From: Rhizomys pruinosus
Taxonomy: Eukaryota; Chordata; Mammalia; Rodentia; Spalacidae
DNA: 64,000 nucleotides
Direction of reading: 5' to 3'
Assembly (NCBI GenBank): GCA_009823505.1
Contig: VZQC01011955.1
Coordinates: 1,243,413 to 1,307,412 of the forward strand
The notes under the pieces were generated by a model. It saw only the letters and a list, made by a program, of their open reading frames with translations. It was not told where the DNA came from and searched no databases. This document shows positions 33,368 through 44,809 of this stretch, in pieces. Every line of letters begins with the position of its first letter. The first letter of the stretch is position 1. A program made the translations under genes and the position numbers.

Positions 33368-35237
33368 CTAGAAGAAAGAATATCAGCACGTACAAATAAA
33401 TGGACCCATGAAAGCTCAGATGGCTCTACACAGCATCTAAGGACTCTGTGGGAGGCATTTCCTGCTGTCAAAATGGCTCCCATTAGACACTGTATAAGTA
33501 CCTCTAAATACTATGTATTCCCTCAAAATTTAAAGGGAAGAAACAAAGCCATCCAGACTTTCAAACTAGCTATCCAAATCAGCACCCCTAAAAATAAAGG
33601 CATTTGCTGCAATTTTCATCCATCAAATGCTTCTAATTAAGCTAGATTAAACTACATTAGCTGAACCTTCTGAAAACCAACTGGAAAATGAGAAATTGTA
33701 AAAGTAAAATATTTTAAGATAATTTTTAGAATCATAAACACAGAATTCTATGTAGATATGACCAAAGAATGGCTCTAGGATTACAATGATTAAACTATCA
33801 TGAGAAAACATACATCAAGGTCACTGTACTGTTAATTATCCATGTGGTCACCCAACTGCCCCCACTGTCATACTCTCCACTGTGTCTTGCCCAGCTCCTT
33901 TGCTGCCTGGGGTCCAGGTAGGCTCAGATAATGGCAAGCACCAGAAGAGCACGTAGGGCTCGAGGCCAAAAGGCAGAAACTATTCTTGCCACCTCTTCCT
34001 GCTCTGGAGCTTATCTCACAGCACCCATCAATCATTCTATAGTGTCCTCAGTCCCCTGCTCACGTGCTTCAAATTCCACCCTTGTTCCTTAAGCCCTAGA
34101 GGCACGGTGGCTTCCCGCTGGCCTGTCGCTGGCCTGAGAGTACCTCATCAATCCTTCTTACTCTTTTCCCCATTACCATAAGGTTACAGGCATAATCTTT
34201 GTACAGTCTCCCCTATAAGGGACAGACCAACATATCTGTGTATCACTCTCAAATCATAAGAAGATTCCTAGTAAAATACCACAAACACTATTATTTCCAA
34301 GCCAAGAAGATTACGCTGTTAAGCATCAGAATATACATTTAATGTTACTTCACTGAACCTAAGGTTAAGAAGTTGCAAAAATACGGACAGTTCTTATATC
34401 TCTGTGATATGGTTCATTGTGAATACCTGACTCAGAATAAGTGCTACACAATGTAATGGCATCATGAAGTTACAGAAGAAAGAAAACAAGTGGTAAGCAG
34501 ATTGTTTCCATCAGGCAGATAAGAAAACTAAAGATGCTTTTTAAAGAAAGCACTGATTATAAGTTATGATCCCATGACCCTTTAGCGTTTCTGACCCCTA
34601 GATGTCTGTAGAATGGCTGAGGGAGCATTGTGGAGAGAGGCTTGCTGTGGCTAGAGGGCTGAGAACGTCCCTTCAACTATAAAACATTCCTTCACAGAAA
34701 TGTTATAGAACATTACCAATCATTATTACAGACTTTTCTCATCCACAAAGATGCAAGGGGGTCAATTAAGCAAGCTCATCTAGTTCACAGTGACATCACT
34801 TAAAAGTCTCTACTAATTGACCATGTCTTCCCCAAACACCATGGCAAAAATAGAAATTAATAAATCTTCCAAACTCTTCATCCTCAAAGTGAAATGAATT
34901 GCCAATAGCTAGAAAAAAAATTCTTATTTACTAGGAGACACTTTCCCCCAGAAGGCAGATATAATCAAAAACTCTATTCCCTTTACTCTCTCAATGGTAA
35001 GGGAGCACTGGAATTTAAAAAGAGAAATGAAAATACAATAACTTACTGGTTAAAGACTATACCAAATCTATCTTAAACAAATATTTTCTCCTTAGTTAAT
35101 GTAATCAAAAGATTAACAGTGTATTATGATACAATCTTTTCAAAGAGATTTCTTATGCTGTTTTCAAGTCTAGTATAGCTGACAGGGGCTTTCCAAATGT
35201 GAACAAGTCAGACAACAAGAGTCATGGTCATAATTAC
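33368..35237. other. Intron W6-W7, no recognisable element
   Basis: Unique-looking sequence of about 1.9 kb. I find no exon or SINE in it. Confidence 0.45.
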
Positions 35238-35378
35238 CCTGCGCGATCCATGGTCCCCTGTCTGCTCACTGGTTCTTGATTTTCTTTGATTCGCCAGTTC
35301 TTTGACAGAATTAACTCCATCAGAAAACATACTTATTAAGAGTTGGAGAGGAACCGTGATATCTAACTCCGATAATAC
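35238..35378 (-). CDS. Unc79: Unc79 exon W6 with a divergent linker
   Basis: 141 bp, 47 codons, phase 0 at both ends. The acceptor is tttcccccag|GTATTA and the donor is CGCAGG|gtaatt. The first two thirds (VLSELDITVPLQLLISMFSD, then GVNSVKELANQRKSR) are helical and conserved. The last dozen residues, TSEQTGDHGSRR, differ from the human version I remember (close to VSELAGNLASRR) at about half the positions. The divergent part precedes the Ser/Pro/Phe repeat of W7 and is probably a flexible linker. Confidence 0.94.
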
Positions 35379-35527
35379 CTGGGGGAAAAAGACACATATT
35401 GCCCCCCCCAAATGTAAACTTTAAAACTTAGACAACTAAATTTAACATTTTTTCCTAAAGTATTAAACATGAGGACATTTCACATACACACCAGCACAGT
35501 CATCTTCAGTTTTTTTTCTTTTAAAAA

Positions 35528-35682
35528 ATTTTTTTTTTCTTGAGACAGGGTCTCACTATGTATTCCTGGCTGGCCTAAAACTCATTATTATATATCAGAC
35601 TAGCTCAGAACTCACAAAGATCCACCTGACGCTGCCTCCCAAAAGCTAGGTTTAAAAGGCTCACACCTACGTACCCAGACAT
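35528..35682 (-). repeat. Old B1 SINE
   Basis: Reverse B1: gagacagggtctcactatgt, cctggctggcctaaaactca and aaagctaggtttaaaaggct. Confidence 0.8.
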
Positions 35683-36006
35683 CTTCAAATTTTCGCATCT
35701 ATATAATCAAAGTGGTCTCTGAACTTTTCATTTTCCCTCCCCAGTATCCAATAAGCTGCTCTTTCCACTAAAACTTCAGTTCCCTTGATGCTCTGCTCTT
35801 CTCCAGGCCCATTGATAGACTCTTACCCTGAACCTAAAATCTATAGTACTTTTCTTTCAGTCCATTCTCACTCTGACCGAATGCTGCCGTGTGATCTCTC
35901 TGTTATAACCTCATGTCCTCCTGAAGCAAATTAAGTTACCTCAGGTATAATGAACTTCTGGAGATCAATGCTTGCTTTCTTCAGAAGAATAAACCCATCC
36001 CTCCCT

Positions 36007-36300
36007 TTTTTTTTTTTTTTAGAATCTCGACAAGCTTTTATTAGAACAATTACCACCTTTCCCTACATTTAATGCTTGGGTACCATCCCTTCTACTGTCA
36101 GCTGCCTGAAGAAAGTATGGAAAAGGACGGCTTCTATCCCGAGTTCAAATCATAGGAGTTCTGTAAACATTTCCACAGCTAATTAACATGAGTCAACTTC
36201 TACCACTGTGGTGTCCACTCTCTCCCCTTGATGGTGAGAGATCAAAGTCTGGTCCGTGGATCCTGTATGGTGCATGTAACTTCCCTAGCTCTAGAGAGTG
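36007..36300 (-). pseudogene. Possible retrocopy 3' end with poly-A
   Basis: The minus strand ends gttctaataaaagcttgtcg then agattct and a run of A. That places an AATAAA about 17 bases before a poly-A tail, the structure of a processed mRNA copy. The source gene is not recognised, and no matching direct repeat was found. Confidence 0.35.
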
Positions 36301-36474
36301 AGGAGAGGTTTATGTCTCTGCATTCCTGCCATTGAGTGCACTGCTGAGAGATGTACACTAGCACACTGAAGCAGCATTCAGCCCTCTATAGAAAGACCTC
36401 CTTTCTACAAGGAGAATTATCTTATGGACATCTACTCGGTGACAAAAAGTTACATTTTTTATTTTTGCAAATTT

Positions 36475-36545
36475 CATATAATGTATTTTTATAATATTTA
36501 GACCCTCTCTCATATCTGTAACCTCGTTCTAACTCCCCCACCAAA
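36475..36545 (-). mobile_element. L1 3' UTR fragment
   Basis: tttttgcaaatttcatataa, then tgtatttttataatatttag reads as a reverse L1 3' UTR end. Confidence 0.5.
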
Positions 36546-36549
36546 TTTC

Positions 36550-36665
36550 TAGTTTGTTTTTGGAGAAAGGGTCTCACCATGTAACCCAGCCTTGCCTAAA
36601 ACTTGTAATCTTCTTGTCTCTGCCTCCTAAAGTCTTAAAGTATAAATGTACATTACCATACTCAG
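36550..36665 (-). repeat. Old B1 SINE
   Basis: ggagaaagggtctcaccatg, taacccagccttgcctaaaa and tctctgcctcctaaagtctt are an ancestral B1 in reverse. Confidence 0.65.
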
Positions 36666-36682
36666 CATAAAAGTTAAAATTC

Positions 36683-36854
36683 TGAGCTAGGTGTGGGGGT
36701 TCACATCTTTAATCCCAGCATTCAGTAGACAGAGGCAAGCAGATAGATTTCTGTGAGATCAAGGCCAGCCTGGTCTACAAAGAAAGTCCCAGGCCAGCTG
36801 GGGATACAGGGAGACAGGGAGACCTCATCTCAAAAAAAAAAAAAAAAAAAAAAA
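36683..36854 (+). repeat. B1 SINE with TSD
   Basis: The direct repeat aaagttaaaattctg lies on both sides. A small duplicated gggagacagggagac sits in the 3' half. Confidence 0.96.
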
Positions 36855-36946
36855 GTTAAAATTCTGCATCTCAAAAGTCATTTGTTGTATTTTGTTTTGT
36901 TTTGTTTTATTTTTCAGGTAGGGTCTCCCTGTAGCTCCAACTAGTC

Positions 36947-37128
36947 TGGGTGTGTATATGTACATGATGTTCGATAGGTGCATGCCACATCTCATGTATG
37001 GAGTTCAAAGGACAGCTCTGGAGAGTCAGTTCTCTCTTTACGCCTTTACATTGGTTCCTGGGAATGATTTCAGGTATCCAGGTTTGAGTGGGAAGCATCT
37101 TTATCCACTGAGCCATCTCTCCAGCCCC
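36947..37128 (-). repeat. B3-like SINE
   Basis: Reverse: ttcaaaggacagctctggag, atttcaggtatccaggtttg and ccactgagccatctctccag. Confidence 0.75.
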
Positions 37129-38128
37129 CAAATTGTGTGTGTACATGTATGTATTTTTAAAAATGACCCCTTTGCTTTTTGTCAATTGCTAAAAATATTA
37201 TTCTTCAGTTTAGAACCCAGAAAGGCCTCTTTGCACCTTGAAGACTTGTGGGACCACAGTCTTGTATGACACAGAAATGTATCTGGAGCCGAGGTAAAGG
37301 CCAGTGGTATATTGCTAGCCTAGAACATAGAAGCTCCCATATTCAATGTCCAGCTCCAAAAATAAACCAAACTTTTAAGAAAATGTATCTGTACCCATAG
37401 TTGAACATTGAAATCTACTCTCATTTTATGAAACTGCCTAAACTTCAGGGGCAGTATTCAATTTCACAATTTTTTACTGAGCACTCAGTAAAGTCAAAAC
37501 ATATCCAAGTGCTGGGAAGAAAAGTTGAAAAGAGGTATAAAGTTAAAAATAGCACATGGTCCCTGAACTTGAGGGGTTTGTTAACAGAGTGAAAGCAAGC
37601 AAAAAGCACAGATAGAAAAAAAAAAAATGGCATTCATACAGAGATACTGTCTGGAGAGTAGGGGAAAGAACAATAGTCTTGCTGGGGTATAAAGCTGCGG
37701 TGCACTGGAAAGAAGGCCATTGTGAGGTGGGCTTTAAATGACTAAGTTGGAACTGATTAATGGGGACAGAAGAGGAAGTCATTCGAGGCCAAGGAACAGC
37801 ATGAATCACTCCCCACATCAGGAGTTTTCAATTTTCTCAAGTAGAGGATATTTCTCAGAATCCCAGAGAGCCAGTAATACATAAGGTCCAAAAGGCATTG
37901 TAAATTTAGTAATACTGTTGCATATATTTTTATTTATTCACAACTGCAGCTAAATGTATTTGAAATTCAATCACTTGTCTATGCATATGTGACATTAGTC
38001 TATTGAAATCTTCCATAAACATAAAGGTTCTTGGATTCTGCAAAAACTCCACACCCCCTCTACCTAGGTAGCTAAAGCCCAGAAGCTGAGACTATTGCTC
38101 AAAATGATCATAAGCATCATTCACTTAC

Positions 38129-38252
38129 ATGAAGCCACAGTAAAGCTTGTTCCTGCACAGAAGAAGGGTATCCTGTAAACCGACAACTAATAAAGCCAAA
38201 CATCTCTTCCATTGAAAAAGGCAGAGGGCAGAGCTCTATGTCAAACATTTTG
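38129..38252 (-). CDS. Unc79: Unc79 exon W5
   Basis: 124 bp. The acceptor is ctgctttccag|CAAAATG and the donor is CTTCAT|gtaagt. One base completes Ser from W4, then 41 codons follow: KMFDIELCPLPFSMEEMFGF through SVQEQALLWLH. The intron to W4 is short (553 bp). The sequence matches my memory of the human segment residue for residue, so this is one of the most conserved parts of the gene in the window. Confidence 0.96.
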
Positions 38253-38719
38253 CTGGAAAGCAGAGCAACAAAGTAAATGACCAATGGGCACGCATTAGGG
38301 TCTACGGATGCCGCCAAAGTACACCTAACTAGATCCTGAGCCCTTTAGACTAATTATCTTGTGTTCTCAACAGTTCTTAGCATGTTTCATTTTACTTTAA
38401 AGAATCGTTTTCATCATTAAACATAAGCAATTCATGTGGTGTACTAACATCACATTATATTAGGTTTAACAGAAGGAACTGCATTTCTAGGGAATTAGAG
38501 CTGCTCCCCAGCATACAAAGGCATTTCCCTTTCCATTTTCCCAGTATATCTCATGAAGTATATTTGAAAATAAGAGGGTATACATTGATTACTCCCCCAA
38601 AACAAAATATTTTCTGAATGATCCCAAATCATCTTAGCTCAGGTTCTAGCAGCTATTTCATTATAGTGCTTCAAGTTTCTTCACAAAACTGTTTAGAAGT
38701 AGATGAGTTATAGAATATG

Positions 38720-38765
38720 CTCAGCATGGTGCCTGGCCCACAGTGCATGTTCAGCAGGTATTAGC
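38720..38765. repeat. L2/MIR-type ancient fragment
   Basis: gctcagcatggtgcctggcc, cacagtgcatgttcagcagg. It lies in the short W4-W5 intron. Confidence 0.5.
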
Positions 38766-38805
38766 TAACATTGTAATCAGTGACTTCATTATACTACTTA
38801 CCCAC

Positions 38806-38996
38806 CTTAATACTTCCCTGAATTCCTTTAACTGGTTGTCAGGGACTTCTGTTCGGATAGCTTCCAGCCATTCTGGCATAACACATTCCCACACAGACTG
38901 GCCGATCACATTGTAGGGGATCAGGCAAAGGATCCTATTGAGACCTTCCTTCAACTGAGTCACTGTGCTACACGACTTATCCCAGTATCCACCAAC
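38806..38996 (-). CDS. Unc79: Unc79 exon W4
   Basis: 191 bp. The acceptor is ccttcattag|GTTGGT and the donor is GTATTAAG|gtgggt. There are 63 codons plus two bases of a Ser codon. The peptide starts VGGYWDKSCSTVTQLKEGLN and ends QLKEFREVL. It contains a conserved run around LCLIPYNVIGQSVWECVMPE. It follows W3 across a 15.4-kb intron loaded with nested transposons. A shadow reading extends past the splice site into the intron and should be ignored. Confidence 0.96.
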
Positions 38997-39184
38997 CTAA
39001 TGAAGGGGAAAGAACAACACTTACTCAGCACAATTATATTCAAGGAATTCTTAGTAGGACGTGGGCCTCTCACAAATCTGAGTCCTGGACTAAGATTTGT
39101 AAGAATCTGCAAACCACCACTAAGGTCCAGTAGTGAACATGCCTGTATAAGGGTCTCTGTAGTAAGACATGAAGTCTAGGGGTA

Positions 39185-39470
39185 TCTACTTTAAGTCTTC
39201 TGAGAAACTTCCAGACAGAGTTCCAAAATGGTTGCACTCCTACTGAGAACAGTCTATCAGGGTTCCAGTTTCCCAGCGCCTACATCAGCATTTGTTGTCA
39301 TCTGTATTCCCGATGATGGCCATTCTGATTGGAGTGAGATGGAATCTTAAAGCACCTTTGATCTCCACTCCACAATGGCTAAAGATATTGAACCCTTTCT
39401 TAGTGTTTACCAACCATTTGTATTTTTTTGAGAACATTCTGTTCAGTTCCATAACAAAAAGGAAAACAGT
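39185..39470 (-). mobile_element. Old L1 fragment
   Basis: tgatggccattctgattgga, gtgagatggaatcttaaagc and gaacattctgttcagttcc match the reverse of the L1 ORF2 end. It is decayed. Confidence 0.65.
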
Positions 39471-39649
39471 TACAAGTAGGCCCCATGCTGGGCACAGTTT
39501 GAGTCTGAACTGTCCTGTTGTGGACTTTCCAGAGCCCATGAGTGCTGCAATTCCCAAATTCTATTCCCAGGAAGATGACTGACCACGGGAGAATTACTTT
39601 CTAAAGCTGGATGAATGTGCTCCTGACTACACTCCACACTGCAGAGGGA

Positions 39650-39832
39650 CACACCTCCTGCTGTCACACACCCTACACCACACACTGCACACCACACACT
39701 CCCACCACACACTTCACACCACACACTCCACCATGCACACTCCACCACGCACACTCCAGAACACACACTCCCACCACACACTGCACACTCCACACCGAGA
39801 ACTCCACACTGCACACTCCACGATGCAGACTG
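39650..39832 (+). repeat. CACACTCCAC-type degenerate minisatellite
   Basis: About 180 bp of irregular cacacaccacactcc-like units, pyrimidine and A rich. Open frames across it are compositional. Confidence 0.9.
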
Positions 39833-39963
39833 TGCTCTGTGGAGCAACAGTGTTGCAGATGCTATTTTTCTCTATGTTGGATAGTCTGTAGCATATACAT
39901 ATTTAAAAAAAGAAAAGTTGTAAGACATGCTGCATCCATGAATATTTTTTTTTAAAGATGGAT

Positions 39964-40052
39964 TTGGGGGGCCTGGGTATAAGCTCTGTGGAAAAGCCCT
40001 TGCTTAACATGCAGGTGGCCCCAAGTTCAATCCCCAGTACCAGAAAAAAAAT
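39964..40052 (+). repeat. ID-like element
   Basis: gggcctgggtataagctctg, acatgcaggtggccccaagt and tcaatccccagtaccag with an A tail. Confidence 0.7.
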
Positions 40053-40095
40053 ATACATCTTTTGTTTTTACTAATTAAGAGTATATTAATTTATG

Positions 40096-40287
40096 GGGCT
40101 GGAGAGATGACTCAGCAGTTAAGAGCACTGGCTGCTCTTGCAGAGGACCGGATTCAAGTCCCAGCACCCATAGGGAGGCTAACAACTGTCCTAACTCCAG
40201 ATTCAATGATCTGCAGGCATTGCCCAACATGGGTGCAGTTACACATCCAGGCAAGACTCTCATCACATAAAATAAAAAAAAATAACA
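40096..40287 (+). repeat. B2 SINE with TSD
   Basis: ggggctggagagatgactca through cacataaaataaaaaaa. The direct repeat agagtatattaattta flanks it. It is an older B2 form without the duplication. Confidence 0.95.
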
Positions 40288-40443
40288 AAGAGTATATTAA
40301 TTTACAAGTTTACGTTGTTTTAATCCTGATACCAAAGATCCTATATTCTTCTTACTAACATAAAGCTAACGAAGAGTTGCATAGTCCTGAGTCTTTATTA
40401 TATAAAATTGTGGAAACCTTTCATCTGTTTGTCTGTTTCTTTG

Positions 40444-40500
40444 TTTTGCTAGTGATATGTATTGAACATGATCTACCACTGAGCTATACCCCCGGCCCAG
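40444..40500 (-). repeat. ID-like fragment
   Basis: atctaccactgagctatacc, cccggcccag: the head of an ID element in reverse. Confidence 0.55.
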
Positions 40501-40829
40501 CGAATAGTATTTTAAGTGTTTAATTATATCTATAATTCTAGATAATTCAAATAATAATAATTCTTTAAAGCTCAAAATCTCTTTGTTGTCATACTGATCA
40601 AAACCCCCCAAGTGACTATTTTTGGGCAGTGACTTGATCTCAAGGACCTCCGTTACTGCTTTTAGTTACAAGCTTTGTCTCTGATCTAACGCTCCGAGTG
40701 CTGAAATCCAGGAATGGATGGTTTAGGTTCCCGTGGATACATAATTTAGGGTAAGACATTGGGCTTCTTGATTTTGAATCACATTTCGAAACAGGTATAC
40801 TACTGCAGATCAACAGCTATCAACAGGGA

Positions 40830-41005
40830 CAGGGTGATGGCCCAGCAAGTAATGGTGCTCGTCACCAGGCCTGACAACCTTGATTCCCAAAACTTTGATG
40901 GTAGAAGGAGAAAACTGACCTGACCATTATTCCTGGACCCCCATACTTGTGCTGTGGCACAAACATCACATACATTCACACACAAAATAAATACATAAAA
41001 ATGAA
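40830..41005 (+). repeat. B3 SINE
   Basis: gggtgatggcccagcaagta, aggcctgacaaccttgattc and gctgtggcacaaacatcaca, then AAATAAATACATAAA. Confidence 0.8.
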
Positions 41006-41022
41006 GTTAGTTTTTTTTTTTT

Positions 41023-41830
41023 CATTGTTAACAGTGAAATACTGGGTCATCCTATTTGGGAAATTATTGTATCTAAAAGGCTGTTTAGAGGCAGCCCAGA
41101 CACAGAAATGCACTGGTTAGTCTGGCCCTGGGAAGGCAGCATGAGATTTAGGATCTGGAGCAGGAGGTGGAGGCAAGGTGGCATCATCTGGCCCAGTGTG
41201 GCTGCGACTGTCCCTGCAGGCATTGGTACCACAATAGCTTGTTTCTACCACCTCCCAGCCAGACCTGTTCATGGTCTTCGTGGGAAACCAATCGTTGCAG
41301 TTCAGCAACAGAACACACCCCTCGTTTCATCAGCACCTGTTCTCATCAGATATCCCCAAGAACTGGGACTAGCACACACATGGATGGCGTTGCCTATGCC
41401 ACAATCACCGAAGGACCATCACATCTCCAAGTACTGTGATCCTGCTGGGTCCACCCCACCATCAGCACCAGGGCAGATCTGATCAGCATCAAGAGGAGAA
41501 GCAAGTGGCCCTCCATATTGCTGGTACAACAGTGTTGGCTTCTGAGAAGAGGATGGGGGAACAAAAAACTGCCAGAGTGCAAGTATGTCCACTAGCAAGG
41601 CATACGCAGTGAGACCTGCAACAACTCCCAGACCAAGAACCAGAACTGAGACGAGGTTACCCAGCATGCAACAGTCCTGTATTGAGAGTGCCATGCAAAC
41701 CCTAAGTACATCTTCTACAAAGTAGATGACTATGGCTCTCTTTCCTGGAAGAAGAAAATGATGGAAGAACACTACACACATGGTCTCACCAGTGATGCCA
41801 CAATGTAATAGAAAGAACAAACTAAGCCAG
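41023..41830 (-). pseudogene. Probable processed retrocopy, source unknown
   Basis: A T12 run at 41011-41022 follows the B3 element directly and would be the poly-A tail of a minus-strand insert. The next 800 bp are GC-richer than the surroundings and open in several frames on both strands. Examples are minus-strand VLVLGLGVVAGLTAYALLVD and plus-strand NPKYIFYKVDDYGSLSWKKK. I could not decide the coding strand or the parent gene. Stops and frame breaks occur in every reading. Confidence 0.45.
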
Positions 41831-41867
41831 AGCCGTCTGTGCCCATACTATCAAAAAGCCTGTGTCG

Positions 41868-42028
41868 CCAGGTGTGGTGCGCAGGCCTTTAATCCTAGCA
41901 CTTGGGAGGCAGAGGCAGGCGGATCTTTGTGAGTTCAAGGCCAGCCTGGTCTACAGAGTGAGTTCCAGGACAGCTGGGGCTACAGGGAGACCCTGTCTCA
42001 AAAAAGACCAAAAAAAAAAAAAAACAAA
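41868..42028 (+). repeat. B1 SINE with TSD
   Basis: gccaggtgtggtgcgcaggc with an A tail. The direct repeat aaaaagcctgtgt / aaaaaccctgtgt flanks it. Confidence 0.95.
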
Positions 42029-42039
42029 AAACCCTGTGT

Positions 42040-42674
42040 AAACCATATCATCTGCACATCTGGGTAGCTATTAGCAATGGGACAGAGTCCTGGATGGTCT
42101 GGAATTCATGAGGTGAGCCGTGGACAAGATAAGCTGCATAAGGATAGTGACTAGCACCTGTTGGGACGGGCAGAATGCCAGTTAAAGCTTTGCTACTGAG
42201 GAGTGCTGGACTTTGAGGACCCCACTCTCTAAATCAGATATCCCTGGAGAAGCAGAATTTTTTTAGATAATATCATAAATTATAAGAGGGGATATTATGG
42301 TAATAGGTACCAGACCAGTTAACAGTACTGGAGATGGACTGAGCACCAATCCTAGGGGCAGGTGTCAACAGAGGACAAACATAATCCTAGCTGAAAATGA
42401 TTCCCAAGAAAGGAGTTGAAAATGGGATGATGCAAACACACTAACTCCACAGAGTCGGCAGTTGGCTGGCTGCGGGGTGAACGGCCCACAAGAAAGGAAA
42501 TCGACGACTACAACTTCCTTCAGTAGAAAGCTTGGTACCTTGTTCTTGGCAACCATGACCAGTAATGTGGCATTTAAGAATCAAAACATTTCACTTATGT
42601 CACCTTGAAATCAGTGGGAGAAAAGGAATGGTAACACTGAACTATGCAAATGACGAGTGAAACATCCTGCTTTG
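42040..42674. other. Intron, possible continuation of retrocopy
   Basis: Higher GC than the flanks between 42060 and 42560, with a minus-strand open frame 42365-42556 (MVAKNKVPSFLLKEVVVVDF). It may belong with 41023-41830 as one insert split by the B1. This is not shown. Confidence 0.3.
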
Positions 42675-42803
42675 ATAAGGGATAAAGACGTTGCTCAGTG
42701 GTTGAGTGTTTGCTTAGCATATACATGGACCACAGTCAAGAGGCTCCCCAGTCCTGCACACACACACAAAATAAGTAAAAAATAAATAAATAAATAAATA
42801 ATA
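42675..42803 (+). repeat. ID-like element with (AAAT)n tail
   Basis: gacgttgctcagtggttgag, tgtttgcttagcatatacat, then cacacacaaaataag and AAAT units. Confidence 0.65.
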
Positions 42804-43020
42804 AAATGTTTCAAGAGTACTCACCCTAAACGTCCTATTTATATATATAAGCCATATTGAAATGACACAAAAAAGTATCGCAGCTGGAATAGAAGAGTCC
42901 CTGAACAAAACAAGGGACTAGATGTCAGACTTATAACAAATATTAAAGTCCGTACCCACCATTAACTGTAGAAAAGCAAATTCTAATTATCAGTGTTGGA
43001 TGGTCAGGGCAATCCAGTGT

Positions 43021-43198
43021 TTTTTTTTTGTTTGTTTGTTTGTTTGTTTGTTTTTGTCTTTTTGAGACAGGGTCTCCCTGTAGCCCCAGCTGTACTGGAA
43101 CTCACTCTGTAGACCAGGCTGGCCTTGAACTCACAAAGATCCGTCTGCCTCTGCCTCGCAAGTGCTAGGATTAAAGGCGTGCGCCACCACGCCCGGCA
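43021..43198 (-). repeat. B1 SINE with (TTTG)n and TSD
   Basis: Reverse near-consensus B1. Its tail expanded to TTTG units (43031-43056). The direct repeat gcaatccagtgtt flanks it. Confidence 0.97.
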
Positions 43199-43229
43199 AT
43201 CCAGTGTTATTATTACTGAGGTAGCTCAC

Positions 43230-44809
43230 CTAGTTCTTTGAAGAATTAAAAATGTCCTCCCTAGAGATAAATAAAATCAAGGCTGAAATTAATGAAATAG
43301 AATTGAAGAAAACAGTACAATGAATCAATGAAATGAAAAACTGATTCTTTGAAAAGATTAACCTAATTGACAAACCTTTAGCCAAATTAACATAAGAGAA
43401 AGAGAGAGAGAGAGAGAATATTCAGAAAACCATAAGGATATACTTTAAAATTTCATATTACACTAAACTAGAAAATCTAAAGGAAGTAGACTTCTAAATA
43501 TATATAGCTTACCAAAATCAAATCAAAATGTCATAAATAATTTAAACAGAACCATAATAATCAATGAGATAAATAGAATAATTAAAAATTTCCCAACTAC
43601 AAAGAGCCTGGGAACAAATGAATACAGCATAGAATTCTACCAAACCTTCAAAGAGGAACTAATACCAATCAATACTTAAATTATTCTATAAAATAGAAAA
43701 TAAAGTAATAATACTCTCAAATTCTTTCTATGAACCCAGTATTATTCTAATACCAAAACCAAAGACTCAACAGACAAAATCATAGATCAATATTTCTGAT
43801 GAACATAGATCCAAAAGTTCTCAATAAAATACAATCTGAATAAAAGAATATATTGAAACTATCCATATGATTAAGTTAGCATCATCCCAGAGATCCACAG
43901 ATGGTTCAACATGTGTAAACCAATAAATGTAATCCACCACATAAACATACTCAAAGGCAGAAACCACATGATCTTCTCATGAGATGCAGAAAAGGCCTTT
44001 GACAAAATTCAACATCCACTCATGATAAAAGTCACGGAGAATTTAGGCATATAGGAGACATAGCTCAACATAATAAAGGCAATATACCACAGCCAAAATC
44101 ATACTAAATGGAGAAAACCTGAAAGTATTCCCATTAAAATCAGGAATAAGACAAGTATGTCCACTCTCTCCATTCCTGTTCAATTAGTACTTTAAGTCTT
44201 AGCTAGAGCAATAAGACTAATGAAAGAGGAAAAGAGGCTATGGATTGGAAAGGAAGAAGTCAAAGCATCCTTATTTGCAGTTGATATGATTCTATACATA
44301 AAGACCCTACAGAAGCCACCAGAAAATGCCTAGAGCTGATAAAGAAATTCAGCAAAGTAGCAGGATATAAAATTAACACCCCCAATCAGCAGCCTTCCTA
44401 TATACCAACAACAAATATACCAAAAAGAAATCCAGGAAACAACCCCATCCACACTAGCCTCAAAATCCATAAAACATCTTGTAATAAGTCAAGAAAGTGA
44501 AGGATTTGTACAATAAAAACTTTAAGACACTGAAGAAGGAAACTGAAGAAGATACCAGAAGATGGAAAAACCATACTCATGAATCAGTAGGATTAATATT
44601 ATGAAAGTGACCATTCTACCAAAGGAAATCTACAAATTCAATGCACTACCCATTAAAATTCCAACACAATTCTTTGCAGAAATTGAAAAAAATAATTTCA
44701 AATTTCATATGGAAACACACACCCACAAAAACAGGATAGACAAAATAATCCTGAAAAAAAATAAAATAACTGCTGGAGGTATTACTATACCTGATCTCAA
44801 ATTATACTT
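43230..44809 (+). mobile_element. L1 ORF2 remnant (RT region)
   Basis: The sequence follows L1 ORF2 from the endonuclease-RT linker through the reverse transcriptase: ataaataaaatcaaggctga, aaagattaacctaattgac, atgagatgcagaaaaggcct and tttgcagttgatatgattct. It has many stops and frameshifts. The RT motif FADD reads FAVD at 44274-44285, so a catalytic Asp is lost. It continues after the LTR at 45198. Confidence 0.9.

Noticed and set aside
33236..33640. Plus-strand 134-codon frame opposite exon W7
   Set aside because: It is the antisense of the SPF-repeat exon plus intron. The repeat suppresses stops on both strands.
39470..39955. Frames rich in Cys/Val/Gly or His/Thr/Pro near 39.6-39.9 kb
   Set aside because: They come from the CACACTCC-type low-complexity array.
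41023..41830. Ribosomal protein retrocopy suggested by a YKVDD-like peptide
   Set aside because: The flanking residues do not match the ribosomal protein I had in mind, so no parent is named.
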